Assembly (NCBI GenBank): GCA_023014485.1
Contig: JAJOZX010001727.1
Span: 393,501-457,500, forward strand
Direction of reading: 5' to 3'
Source of the DNA: Bathynomus jamesi
Taxonomy: Eukaryota; Arthropoda; Malacostraca; Isopoda; Cirolanidae
Length of the DNA: 64,000 nt
A program made the position numbers and the translations under genes. A model generated the notes under the pieces. The model had not been told where the DNA came from and did not search any database. It saw only the letters and a list, made by a program, of their open reading frames with translations. The stretch's first letter is position 1, and the number at the start of each line of letters is the position of its first letter. Shown one piece after another: positions 1 to 9,434 of this stretch.

Positions 1-321
1 TGACGCCCATCAGTATCCCTGCACAGCTCAAATCGTTTCGCAGCATTTCTAAACACATTCTGGAGCATTTGCGGGGTTATGTTATCTGCAGCAGTTCGTA
101 TACGTGTACGTAAGTTTTCAAGACTCGTAATCTTCGTCTGATAGACGTGCGATTTGATAAAGCCCATGCAAAGAAATCTAAAGGGGTTAAATCTGGTGAT
201 CTCGCTGGCCAAGGTCTGTTGCTTCCGCGTCCGATCCAGCGATTTGGAAAACGTCCATTTAGATAATCCTGAACAATTCTGGCATAGTGACAAGGAGCAC
301 CATCATGTTGATAGACGACGG
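1..321 (-). pseudogene. Mariner transposase C-terminal fragment (left arm)
   Basis: The minus strand reads from the second catalytic Asp (QHDGAPCHYA) through WPARSPDLTPLDFFAW. I count 41 residues from the QHD Asp to the Asp of PLDFF, the DD41D spacing. A missing G in the run encoding the Trp-Gly (gggc here against ggggc in the right arm) shifts the frame just after DFFAW. The N-terminal helix-turn-helix half and first catalytic Asp are absent. It is a dead partial copy, and the window edge truncates it. Confidence 0.75.
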
Positions 322-338
322 TACTAACAATCCTATCC

Positions 339-682
339 CCGTCGTCTATCAACATGATGGTGCTCCTTGTCACTATGCCAAAATTGTTCAGGATTATCTA
401 AATGGACGTTTTCCAAATCGCTGGATCGGACGCGGAAGTAACCAAAGACCTTGGCCAGCGAGATCACCAGATTTAACCGCTTTAGATTTCTTTGCATGGG
501 GCTTTATCAAATCGCACGTCTATCAGACGAAGATTACGAGTCTTGAAAACTTACGTACACGTATACGAACTGCTGCAGATAACATAACCCCGCAAATGCT
601 CCAGAATGTGTTTAGAAATGCTGCGGAACGATTTGAGCTGTGCAGGGATACTGATGGGCGTCACGTCGAATCCTACTCTTAA
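339..682 (+). pseudogene. Mariner transposase C-terminal fragment (right arm)
   Basis: About 114 residues are open to a TAA at 680-682. Visible motifs are QHDGAPCHYAKIVQDYL (second Asp), WPARSPDLTALDFFAWG (third Asp) and the C-terminal FRNAAERFELC. One extra codon compared with the left arm gives a D-to-D spacing of 42. The reading frame runs backward into the spacer only by chance. The catalytic N-terminal half is missing, so it cannot encode an active transposase. Best assigned to the DD41D group of the IS630-Tc1-mariner superfamily. Confidence 0.8.
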
Positions 683-902
683 TTATTTAATAAATGTTAC
701 CACTTTATCATTTTATGATTGAATTCCATATAATTTCCAAGTGCTTCACAAAAATAGATCCTGACTTTATGTACACCCTGTACAGTATATTGATTCAGTA
801 AATCCGTTATTATTTACTGACTTTTACAGTACATATTATCAAATATAAAACTAGGGAAAAACCGAAGGCGTCTATTTACTTTTATCAACCCTATTCGTAT
901 AT

Positions 903-1112
903 ACCTCGTTAACCTCATTAAGGTTCCGTGCGTTGGTCTCTCTTTACACGAAGGTCAAGCTGGTGGTTTCGCCTCTAGGTCTGGCTTGGTGGAGGAGCGA
1001 GTTGCTCTCGCGCTCTCCACCGCACATAGCCAGGTACACCCCACTCATCTGGTACCGTCCTGAGCCAGGCATCTAGTCTTCTTTTGAAGACTTCAACTTT
1101 GACCCCTGTAAC

Positions 1113-1113
<1 letters not shown>
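903..1113 (-). mobile_element. 3' end of the LINE-C type retrotransposon
   Basis: The minus strand encodes VEVFKRRLDAWLRTVPDEWG...PGYVRWRAREQL followed by a tail containing agcttgaccttcgtg-like sequence. The same protein end and tail recur at 54930-55114 at the end of a longer LINE on the plus strand. Only the last 60 or so codons and the 3' UTR remain, as expected for a 5'-truncated LINE insertion. A TA microsatellite abuts its 5' side. Confidence 0.7.

Positions 1114-1157
<44 letters not shown>
1114..1157. repeat. (TA)n microsatellite
   Basis: Pure TA dinucleotide run of about 44 bp abutting the LINE fragment. Confidence 0.95.
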
Positions 1158-1160
<3 letters not shown>

Positions 1161-1497
1161 TCGTATATATTCAGTCATTCAACTAAAGTGTCAGTGAGAG
1201 GTTTTAGCTGGAAACAAAATGGAATGGGGGTGACTTGTTGAAGCACCTTCATGGAACATTTTGAGCCCCGAAGCTAAATAGTTAACATTTATTTTATTTT
1301 TAATAGCGCGTACGAACAGCTGCACACGTTTGTTTTTCTTCTTGTATTTTATCGCAATTTATATGAATGAAAAAACATTTTCAAGTCAATAATTCTTCGA
1401 GTACCTGCATTTTATCACGATTTATATACTTGTATAGGAAACTAATTTTCGAAATAAAAGTTTTTCAGGTAGTTGTTTCATTGTGATTTATATACAT

Positions 1498-1588
<91 letters not shown>

Positions 1589-1944
1589 CCGTCTGAATGT
1601 TTTCTTCATATTTGATCATGCAGTCATCGGGTCCCAGATGGCAGCAGAGAGACGCCGCATTCTGCTTACGGCGGAAATTGCGGACGTGTTTTAATGTTGG
1701 CAGTTGTTTTTAAAAAGAGTTTTCAAATATATTATAAGATAGAGTTGCGGCTACAAAATCTGAAAATTTATTTATTTCATAATTTGCAATTTTTATGTTT
1801 TTCAAAAGGTTTTTTAATGTACAGTTTTAATTATAACCTTTTGTCCGGTTTTACCTTATGAAAAAAATGTTTGAACGTTATATATATATATATATATACA
1901 CTGAATGGTTTTACAAAGTAGGCGGTGTTTTGGATGATATATAT
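1158..1944. other. Non-coding, no gene recognised
   Basis: AT-rich unique-looking sequence apart from the GA run and a short TA run near 1880-1898. No ORF with recognisable similarity was seen. Confidence 0.5.
1509..1586. repeat. (GA)n microsatellite
   Basis: About 78 bp of uninterrupted GA preceded by a short GATA run. Any ORF through it is an artefact of the repeat. Confidence 0.95.
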
Positions 1945-2438
1945 TAGTGGTGGACCGGATATCCGCATCATTTTTAACATCCGCATCCGCACTTCTGACT
2001 CGGATGTTATGCGGATATTACCTCTAATAAATTATGCAATTTACAATTAAATTAGCTTATAAAGTAGCTTATAAGGCCCAATCATGCACATTTCATGTAA
2101 AGTATTAATTATTAATGAACAAACAAATATATAAACCTCAAAATATAAATAGCTGGTAACAGAAAATTGAATGAAACTTGTTTCATTGAATTTTCTGTGG
2201 CTGAAACTCTTGAGAAAGTTATTATTTTTATCATAATGAAAACATTAATATTAATTTTAATTCTTATGCATTGCCTGCCATAATAGTAATATCGCGAAAT
2301 TTGAAAAATTATGTCATATATTCATAATTCTATATTATATTGATAGATCAACTAAATATCCGCATCCGCGGATATTGAAATTAAAGATCCGCATCCTCAT
2401 CCGCAGATGTTGAAAAACTGACATCCTGTCCACCACTA
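1945..2438. mobile_element. Non-autonomous hAT-like element with GCGGATG subterminal repeats
   Basis: Ends read tagtggtgga and tccaccacta as an inverted pair. Both ends carry several ATCCGCATCC/GCGGATG motifs, the same architecture as the elements at 37860-38786 and 41498-42763. The larger relative encodes a hAT dimerisation domain, which is why hAT is proposed. It lies inside a TA-rich tract, so any 8-bp target duplication is masked. No coding capacity. Confidence 0.65.
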
Positions 2439-2724
2439 ATATATATATATATGAGATGCAGTACAGTAATATGCTGCTACTTCCGAAACATTGTAGTTTG
2501 CAAGGAAAGTATGTACAATATTTTGGAGTCGTTTCCTTACGTATTCATCCTCATCATTCTCCTTAAATATTTTATTAAATATAATTATTACTGTAGTTGT
2601 ATGTTAATATTTTTAGAGTAATTTCTCTTTAAAATTTAAATCAAATAAATTGCTTTGCAACAAAGTTTTCCGATCTAACTTCAGTTTTGTCATTGCATAT
2701 TTATTCTATTCAAACAGTATTGGA

Positions 2725-2905
2725 TTTAAATCGTACAAATGTCTTGCTCTAATTGGTCAGCCTTTGGAAGAAATGAAACATGGTCCCTGATTGGACAATT
2801 CATAGCGTTCTGAGCACTCTTTAGTGAGAGATTTACAGGCCCCGCCTCTGTAGGTGGAGACTACCTGGAAGTGACAAACATTTTCAGATGTCGTCCCGTT
2901 ACTAT
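2725..2905 (+). repeat. Dispersed repeat with CCAAT-like boxes (copy 1)
   Basis: About 180 bp matching 27730-27955. Shared blocks include attggtcagcctttgga, gattgga, cgcctc.gtaggtggaga and aacattttcaga. Two inverted CCAAT motifs and a GC-rich cgcctc block resemble promoter elements. It may be the promoter or terminal region of an unrecognised TE. No ORF. Confidence 0.6.
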
Positions 2906-2919
2906 TGCGTAAGAATATA

Positions 2920-3815
2920 CAGGGTGTTCATAAAAGATCTGAACGATTTCAATCTTTATTAATGTGATAACCAAATAACATACAAAGAAACAAGTTTGTC
3001 CGTGTGACTCCGCACAGCTAAAAGTTTTACTGAACATTCAAAAAAGAGGACGTTCCCGAAGACATCCTACCCCCCCCCCCCCCCCCGGGGGCAGTGGGCG
3101 TCGAAACTGTCGTGGAAATAAACTATGTCTATTAGAGTGGGTTTTTATTTTCATATTTTGACCTTCACGTAGAAAAAAAAGGTGAAGTTTTTTGCATTCG
3201 TAAGCACTAGCTGTGGCAACAAGCGACAAACCCACAACAAAGACTAAGATCAAACACTGTCACTGCAGGTTAAAGACTGGCCAACCACCGGTCACCGTCA
3301 TAGTTGTCAACACACGTAAATAATATAGCGAAAGTGGCTAGATTATGGTTGAAAATTGCTAAAATGACTTAAATGCAGGACAGTTTCATCTTTTTTTCCG
3401 TGAAGAAAATGATGGAAGCTGAAATTCCGGACTTTTGAAGAATTTTAAAAATTACTTCCGGATGAAGATTTCGAGACCTAAATGGAGGACATGTCCGGGA
3501 AAATACGGACGTATGGCAACCCTAAGTTTTACACACATCTTTAATAAACTTCAACATGTGCGCCATTGGTCGCCCGTACAACATCCAATCGATATTCAAT
3601 TTCTCGCCATGTGCGTTCAAGCATGCCAGCATCGACCATCGCTATTGCATCCCTGATCCTGATTCGCAGTTCATGGATGTTGACAACTTTGGTCTTGTAC
3701 AAATAAAAAACTTTATTCGTTGCTCTATCGCTTACACATGCTTCATGATTTATATCTTATTTAGTATGAAAAATATTAACGAATCAAATCGTTCAGGTCT
3801 TTTATGAACGCACTG
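2920..3815. mobile_element. Degenerate mariner with an inserted Penelope-type tail
   Basis: Terminal inverted repeats read cagggtgttcataaaaga and tcttttatgaacgcactg with the neighbouring gaacgattt/aaatcgttc block also paired, and TA flanks. The right half on the minus strand encodes a decayed transposase C-terminus (around 3540-3690, MLERTWREIEYRLDVVRA-like after frame correction). The middle (about 3070-3205) holds a poly-C run and the 3' tail of the Penelope-like element seen at 9435-10990. Confidence 0.65.
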
Positions 3816-4865
3816 TATTATATATACACAATGTATATACTCATATATTCAGTGATTATTTTATTGACTTAACTTTCCGCCATTATATATTTAAAATTTA
3901 TTTGCTGTTCGTTTTTCTCCATTTATCTTTAGCGTTGCTACTTTATTCAAGATTTATGCTCGCGCAGATTTCATGTTTTCTCTGGTCTTCATTCTGTTTA
4001 AGATCATTTACAGTTTTACACCTTATATTCATACAATGTTCATATTCTGCTGTACGTTTACTTTAGTTATTAGTTATTTCTTTTTTTTTTTTTGCTTATA
4101 TCTTCACTGTTGAGATGTTTTCAAACGTTATTTTTAAATTTCCTTTTCCACTTCATTTTATCATTATTTATTTATTTATAATATAAATGCAAATCTGACC
4201 CCCACTTTTTTCACATCGTCAAAAATAAACGTACGTTTAATCTAAATACTTGAGATTAGGTTTTGAATATTGATGTTTTGGAGAATGGTGTCTGAAGCCC
4301 ATATGTGCGTTTTAATTTTACAGTCGGACGCTATAAGACTCGTGTATTATGCAATCACAAAAGGAAATGTGTATATATATATGAATAAGCAGTTCTTTAT
4401 TTAAGAGTTAAATTGATTTCTTAAGTTATTTTTAGCTTTGAAAACATTGATGGTTTCCGACTTCTTTCTTTGATGTTTACTATACTGTCACGAACACGAG
4501 ACTTCACGTCAGACCAAAGGGCGCTTCAACGGTATACTTTTCCTGCTTATATTAACGCTTGAATGAACCTTACGCGAGTCAACGTTTACATTTCTTTACG
4601 CATCAAACCAATTCACTTATTGTGTCTTGGTTATTTGTTTAACCTTAATTTACCTCACATTATTAACCCAAAGTACGTGAATATAAATGAAACTCAAAAT
4701 TCGTCTGACAATGGATTTAAATGTAATTATTTACCTCATACTTTTAATCGTGTTTTAGTTATAAATGTTATTAGTTAATATGTAATATTATTTATAAATG
4801 TATATTATTTCACTATCATTAGGAATAATATAGGAAATTTAATAAGTTATTAATTAATTATAGTT
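3816..4865. other. Intergenic, nothing recognised
   Basis: AT-rich sequence. A 71-codon plus-strand ORF at 4563-4778 has no recognisable similarity and is probably chance. Confidence 0.5.
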
Positions 4866-4930
4866 TCGGGTTTTTTATGCAGGAAGGAGGGGCCAAGGGC
4901 GAATGTCCGCAAAAGCGACCCCTCCTCCTC
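4866..4930 (-). mobile_element. 3' tail of the LINE-B type retrotransposon
   Basis: On the minus strand the motif gcggacattcgcccttgg followed by ccttcctgcata matches the 3' UTR of the plus-strand LINE at 31745-31790 (gcgggcgttcgcccttgg...ccttcctgcatt). Only the tail is present. Confidence 0.6.
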
Positions 4931-4994
4931 ACATGATCTTATGTTGTCACACGGCACGCAGATTTCGTCATCTCGCGATATTTTACGTGTTATA

Positions 4995-4999
4995 TTTAC

Positions 5000-5037
<38 letters not shown>

Positions 5038-5038
5038 G
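4995..5038. repeat. (ATT)n microsatellite
   Basis: Trinucleotide run of about 44 bp, encoding the poly-Leu stretch of a spurious ORF. Confidence 0.9.
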
Positions 5039-5663
5039 GGAAAATGAAGAATTTTAATGATTTGACGAGGCCGACGTCGACACGGACGATTTAGAAATTC
5101 CATCTAATTTATCTGTCGTTATGGGTACACTACTACTTTCTCCTGAATCTCGACGACAACCGTGGTGAAGATAACATCTAAATACAGCAATATGCTTGTA
5201 TCATTAGCGTTTATCCTTTATTCTTATTGTCTGTTATCATTGTGATAGTGGCCGGAAGCGTTACCCTACCTATTTTTATTAATTCATTTTCTGGTAAAAA
5301 TTTATATTGATTTAATATTTGGAACACATTTTATAGATTGATGATGCTGTTATAACAACTTGTACTATCAATAAATTTTCTAAAGCAAAATAAGTGTAGA
5401 CCTATTATTAGTGCTATTATGACCCTTTGAGTTGTCAGCACCTTAAACAGAATTAAAAATAAAACGTTTATCCACTGGCCACAGGCACAGAGGGTTCATA
5501 AAAATCATTGGTTAATAGTGTTACGTAACGCCACTGGAAACACCCCCACCACCCACCTGTAACATTCCATAGCATTTGGGCATACCCTCCCTTCCCAACC
5601 CCATCCCGAGCGTTACGCAATTTTTGAACGGTCCCATACAATGTGCATTTAAAATCTGCTGTG
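5039..5663. other. Downstream flank of the vanin-like gene
   Basis: No ORF of note and no recognised repeat. On the minus strand this is the 3' side of the vanin-like gene and could hold its 3' UTR. Confidence 0.4.
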
Positions 5664-6478
5664 CTATATTTCATCTATATCAAACCATCGTCCACACAAA
5701 GCTGCTGTTAAGTGGTTTTCAATAGGTTTATTTGCCGATAGTGAGAAGTAATTACCATTGACTTCGAAATCCAGGTTACTGTTACTTATAAGAGACAAGT
5801 TTCTTTGATTTTCAACTGGATATACCAAGTCACTACTAAAACTTGACGAGCTGATTTTGAAGGGTCCAAATGAATCTGCTTCTGGAAGGCCAAGTTCAAC
5901 ACGAGCGCAAGTTCTGTAATCGAAGGTTTTGCACCAAACAACTCCACATTGCTGAACTCCTAGATTCTGTTCTCCATGATCAGCTAGATATGTACCACTG
6001 AATACCAGAAAGAAGTAAGTTAGGTTCCCAGAATATTCGTACCGCAAATGACAACAAAATTCGTCATTACTGCACGCAATGACGTAAAACGTTTCATCAG
6101 GTTTACCTCTCTTCAAATGAACTTTTGTAAATTCTGTTAAGTTCTGATGAAATATAGCGTGTGTGCGGTTCTCTTCGTTTATATTCAAATTCAGCATACT
6201 GGGAGCACTGTCCAGTTGATGTCGCTCCTGAACACTAAAACTGCGTGTTTCAACGTGTTTGCTATTTGTGTTTAACATCAGACTTGAGGCAGCAATAGTA
6301 GTAACTGGAGCTACAAGTAAAACGTTTCCAGAGTCTTTGTCGTAAGTATACACAGGTACATCGTTAGAATAACTTCTGTAGATTCCAGATCCTAAACAGT
6401 GGTGCTCAGGATAATGGTTCCCGGAGACAAGGAGATTAATGCCCAAACCAAGGCTCCATCCATTCTGCATTGCATCAG
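5664..6478 (-). CDS. Vanin/biotinidase-like amidohydrolase, terminal exon
   Basis: Terminal coding exon, about 271 codons ending in TAG at 5664-5666. It starts after a 3' splice site (tttctttatag) with two bases that complete the Ala codon begun in the previous exon. It encodes the end of the nitrilase-fold domain (ADAMQNGWSLGLGINLL, GSGIYRS) and the vanin-type C-terminal domain. That domain is recognised by CCHLRYEY, GVQQCGVVWC, TCARVEL and the closing TAALCGRWFDI, where vanins end LFGRLYE. Cysteines and Asn-X-Ser/Thr sites fit a secreted or membrane-anchored glycoprotein. Family members hydrolyse pantetheine or biotin amides. I cannot tell which substrate applies. Confidence 0.85.
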
Positions 6479-6637
6479 CTATAAAGAAATAAATAAGAGC
6501 CCATTTCAGAACATTATTTTTGTAGGCCTATAAGTTACTGATTGAATTTACATTATTACTACAGTATTATTAGAAGGGATGTACTCATCTTTATGAATTT
6601 GAGTAAAGTTGTATACATGACTATTTAAACCTGTTAC

Positions 6638-6749
6638 CTAGATAAAACGGCAACTCATCAACCCATGCTGTGCTCATGGCAACATCTCGAATTCCATAGT
6701 TTTTAACATTGCTATATCCTGGATGCTCGTGTAAGATATCATAGCAAAT
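6638..6749 (-). CDS. Vanin/biotinidase-like amidohydrolase, exon with catalytic Cys
   Basis: Internal exon flanked by ctattcag (acceptor) and GTAACA (donor). It reads ICYDILHEHPGYSNV...MSTAWVDELPFYL. The Cys of ICYDI aligns with the nucleophile of the nitrilase Glu-Lys-Cys triad (FTCFDI in vanins), and TAWVDELP with TAWMNVLP. It starts in phase 0 and ends after the first base of a codon, matching the terminal exon. The exon found upstream at 14641-14840 ends in phase 2, so joining the two directly would shift the frame. At least one exon is therefore missing between them. Confidence 0.85.
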
Positions 6750-6982
6750 CTGAATAGATAGAAGTAATTATTACATGCAGGTGATATAATTATTTTATAT
6801 TAATATAAAATTTTGAAAAATTTCTTAAAACAGAGGATATAAAAGTGTACATATTTATTTCTGTATGTGTAATGTGCATAATTGAGTATATTGCAGTGAA
6901 AATAAAGTTAAATAAAAAAATTCTAAAATAAAAATGAGATTTCAGGAAATTCCGTAGCATTTCGTGTGGTAAATGTGACCAT

Positions 6983-6983
<1 letters not shown>

Positions 6984-7013
<30 letters not shown>

Positions 7014-7039
7014 ATATATATATATATATATATATATAA
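6984..7039. repeat. (TA)n microsatellite
   Basis: Two TA runs separated by a short tatt interruption, next to the 3' end of the Penelope-like element. Confidence 0.9.
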
Positions 7040-7460
7040 TCATGCGGGTTGCTTCTACAGAGCTTCAATTTAATATTTAGGAGAAATCCAATGACAAGGA
7101 GAAATGTAAATGCCATGAAAAGTCTTCTTTAATGCGCAACGTTTCGAGCAAATACGCTCATCTTCAGGCTGTATGATAACAATGTGAAATTAAAATCAAT
7201 AATTGAATGAAAAACCAGACAAAGAAAATTTCTAAAACCTATTCATAAAGGCAAACTTTAAAAGACTGAAAAAAGAGGGTTAAATTCTAAGTTATACAGA
7301 TTTACATTTAAAATTAAGAAGCTATTTTTAAATACATATAGTAAATGTGAAATTAATACACTGGAAAAATTAACAATAGTACACTGGAATAATGAAAACT
7401 AACTAACCTTTCACTGCAATTTCCGAGGCTAGACTGATTTAAGTACAAAACGAGAAAAAC

Positions 7461-7497
7461 ATAAGATAAGATAAGATAAGATAAGATAAGATAAGAT
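7461..7497. repeat. (ATAAG)n minisatellite
   Basis: Seven consecutive ataag pentamers in the 3' UTR of PLE-1. Confidence 0.9.
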
Positions 7498-7551
7498 GGT
7501 GAGGGCGATTGGGGAAGGGGGGATTATAAGGAATTGGGGAAGGAGGAGGGA

Positions 7552-8073
7552 TTATAAAAAGTTTAAAGGGACGGCTGATGAGTCAACATTTAACGTCGGG
7601 GTCAAAGTTTTAATATAAAGCGATTCCAGAATCCTAAGTGAGTTGGGACAAGTATTACAACCAAGAATTTTAAAATTTTCTAAAGTGACATCAGTTTTAC
7701 ATTTGATACTGTGTTCCCGAATGCTAGAAACTTCTTTAGTTTTTAAAATTTTACCTGTTCGGCCACTTATTCCCATATGCGAATAAAATCTAGCCCTGAG
7801 AGAGCGAACAGTGCTGCCAATGTAATTCCCAAGGAGACACCTAGGGCAGGTAAATAAATATACAACACCGCTACGCAACGAGTCAGGGGTTCGATCCTTC
7901 GCTGAGAAAAAGCTACCTAAAGACGTTTTATTAATAAATATGATCACCTGGAGAGAAAATGCAACGTTGAAGTCTGTAACGAATATAGCAGTTGTGTCAT
8001 CCAAGGGACCAGGGGTGAATTCGGGTTCTTTGTAGAGAGACTGTTTTCTGTATCTGAAATGAGTAGTGTCCAT
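7552..8073 (-). pseudogene. Penelope-like GIY-YIG endonuclease fragment
   Basis: About 170 codons. Motifs: GVVYLFTCPRC (the GIY strand, with VVY), NYIGSTVRSLRARFYSHM (YIG followed by the conserved Arg), and SIREHSIKC (His). The C-x2-C beside the GIY strand is typical of Penelope GIY-YIG domains. The domain would nick target DNA for target-primed reverse transcription. The N-terminal RT is absent and the start is not genuine, so this is a truncated remnant. Confidence 0.8.
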
Positions 8074-8129
8074 TTACTCCTCATAAAGTTATATAAAATA
8101 AGGAAAATCGTCCGCCATTCCCCCTGTGC

Positions 8130-8384
8130 AGCGGTATGAGGGCGCGCATTGTCGTGTAACATAGTAACACCTTCCGACAATCTCCCACTCCGTTTTGTGC
8201 GAATTGCTTGCTTTAACTCATTCCGAAGCATGTCAGAATACGATGCACTTGTTACTGTGGTTCCACGCTCTAGATAATGTTCAAGGATAGGACCTCGTGT
8301 ATCCCAAAACAGTGTTAGCACAACTTTACCTGCTGACGGCTGCGCTTTGAACTTCCCTGCAAGGGAGATGGTGGATGCTTCCAT
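8130..8384 (-). pseudogene. DD34D mariner transposase, catalytic middle
   Basis: Reads GKVVLTLFWDTRGPILEHYL, then a divergent stretch, then GVTMLHDNARPHTA containing the second catalytic Asp. The open frame continues into PLE-1 and is not transposase beyond HTA. Close in style to the SETMAR/Hsmar-type mariners. Confidence 0.75.
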
Positions 8385-8449
8385 TGCATGCTCTGTCGTT
8401 TGCTTTCTGTTTCATAGTGATGGATCCAGGTTTCATCTCCAGTGCCTTC

Positions 8450-8700
8450 AAGAACTTAAATTTGAAGTTCTCGACCATCCAGCCTACAGTCCAGACCTGG
8501 CACCTTCGGATTTTTACCCGTTTGGACCACTAAAAGACGCTTTGAGAGGTCAGCGATTCCAAGGCGATGATGACCTGAAGGAGGCGGTGCATGACTGGCT
8601 ATGCACACAGCTAAAAACATTCTTTTGTGATGGCATTAGGAAGCTTGTAGATCGCTGGACTAAGTGTATTGAGAAACAGGGAGACTATGTTGAGAAGTGA
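8450..8700 (+). pseudogene. DD34D mariner transposase, C-terminal part
   Basis: Reads HPAYSPDLAPSDFYPFG (third catalytic Asp in APSD), LRGQRFQGDDDLKEAVHDWL and ends at a TGA at 8698-8700. It is inverted relative to the middle fragment on the other strand, so the gene is broken. Confidence 0.75.
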
Positions 8701-8780
8701 TGTGTTTATAATCTATCAGATGTGAAAAAAAAATTGTGAAAATAAAAGTGCGGATACTTATTGAATTACCCTCGTATATT

Positions 8781-9434
8781 ATTGAAAAATATTTTTTGTG
8801 TATCAAATTATAAAAAAAAAATTAAAATGTTAAAGAGAGAATTGTTTAATTTATCTTAAAAGGAATTTTATTCTTTAGGACTAAATTTGATTTCGAAGGA
8901 AAAAGTGTTCACATTTCAATGTAATGTCATTTTAATTTTTTTTTTCTCTTAAGTAATTCTTGGTAATAAAATTGCTAAAAGAGTTAATTCTTTTGATCAA
9001 TTAACCTTTTCAAAACGTTTAACAGTTAAAAAGTATTATTATTATATTAAAAACAGACAGAGTCAGGAGTAGGAAAAACTAGTTATAAGAACAGAAAAAA
9101 TAGGTAGAGGTGTAAAAATAAATTTATTTCGATAATAACATTATAAGTAAAAGAATAGAACTAAATCCAGTCGAGAATAGATAATGGGAATAAATAGACT
9201 TATAAGTAAAAGAATAGAACTAAATCCAGTCGAGAATAGATAATAGGAATAAATAGACAAAACATTCTGGTTTCCAGCCCTGATACTAATCATTGATAAT
9301 TATCAAGATTCTTATAATTGTTTTTTTATTGTTGTTGTTTTTATGAGCTATACGTACAAATTATATTTTAAGCAACATTGTTAGTCTTCGTCTATCCATC
9401 TGTTCATATTTGAGACTACTATTTCTATTCGCCA
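8781..9434. other. AT-rich intronic sequence
   Basis: No recognisable gene. It holds a 56-58-bp tandem duplication (9144-9258) with unit starting tataagtaaaagaatagaac. Confidence 0.6.

Larger units (their letters stand above)
1..779. mobile_element. DD41D mariner relic arranged as an inverted repeat
   Basis: Two copies of the 3' part of one mariner transposase gene face each other. Arms are about 1-321 and 339-664, with a 17-bp spacer at 322-338. The left arm runs off the window edge. The right arm continues to the element end, where the sequence reads tgtacaccctgta, a typical mariner terminus next to TA. The arms differ by a 3-bp indel and at least one 1-bp indel, so they are not exact copies. 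Each arm is annotated separately as a transposase fragment. Confidence 0.8.
7130..8080 (-). mobile_element. Penelope-like element, 3' portion with GIY-YIG domain (PLE-1)
   Basis: The minus strand carries the C-terminal endonuclease region and the 3' terminus of a Penelope-like retroelement. Near the 3' end, at 7142-7167, is a hammerhead-ribozyme-like core (CTGAAGA, a GAGC/GCTC stem, GAAA), a feature known from Penelope-like elements. The reverse transcriptase half is missing. On its 5' side it abuts a mariner fragment in the middle of that element's coding region. Confidence 0.8.
8081..8780. mobile_element. Rearranged DD34D mariner
   Basis: One mariner is present in two opposite pieces. On the minus strand (about 8384-8130) is the central catalytic part with VTMLHDNARPHTA, where PLE-1 breaks it. 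On the plus strand (about 8450-8700) is the C-terminal part from HPAYSPDLAPSDFYPFG to the stop. The right end reads ggatacttattgaattaccct, a terminus typical of this mariner group (inverted, it reads aataagtatcc). The N-terminal DNA-binding region is missing. Confidence 0.75.

Noticed and set aside
1509..1586. CRISPR-like or regulatory array in GA and ATAAG repeats
   Set aside because: Simple tandem repeats without spacers in a eukaryotic genome.
4563..4778. 71-codon ORF as a small gene
   Set aside because: No recognisable motif, AT-rich, no splice or promoter context. Probably chance.
5664..6478. Voltage-gated calcium channel alpha2-delta or CACHD1-type protein
   Set aside because: Considered at first for the secreted Cys-containing exon. 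The TPE, CYDI and C-terminal GRW motifs over several exons fit vanin/biotinidase and not a VWA/Cache protein.
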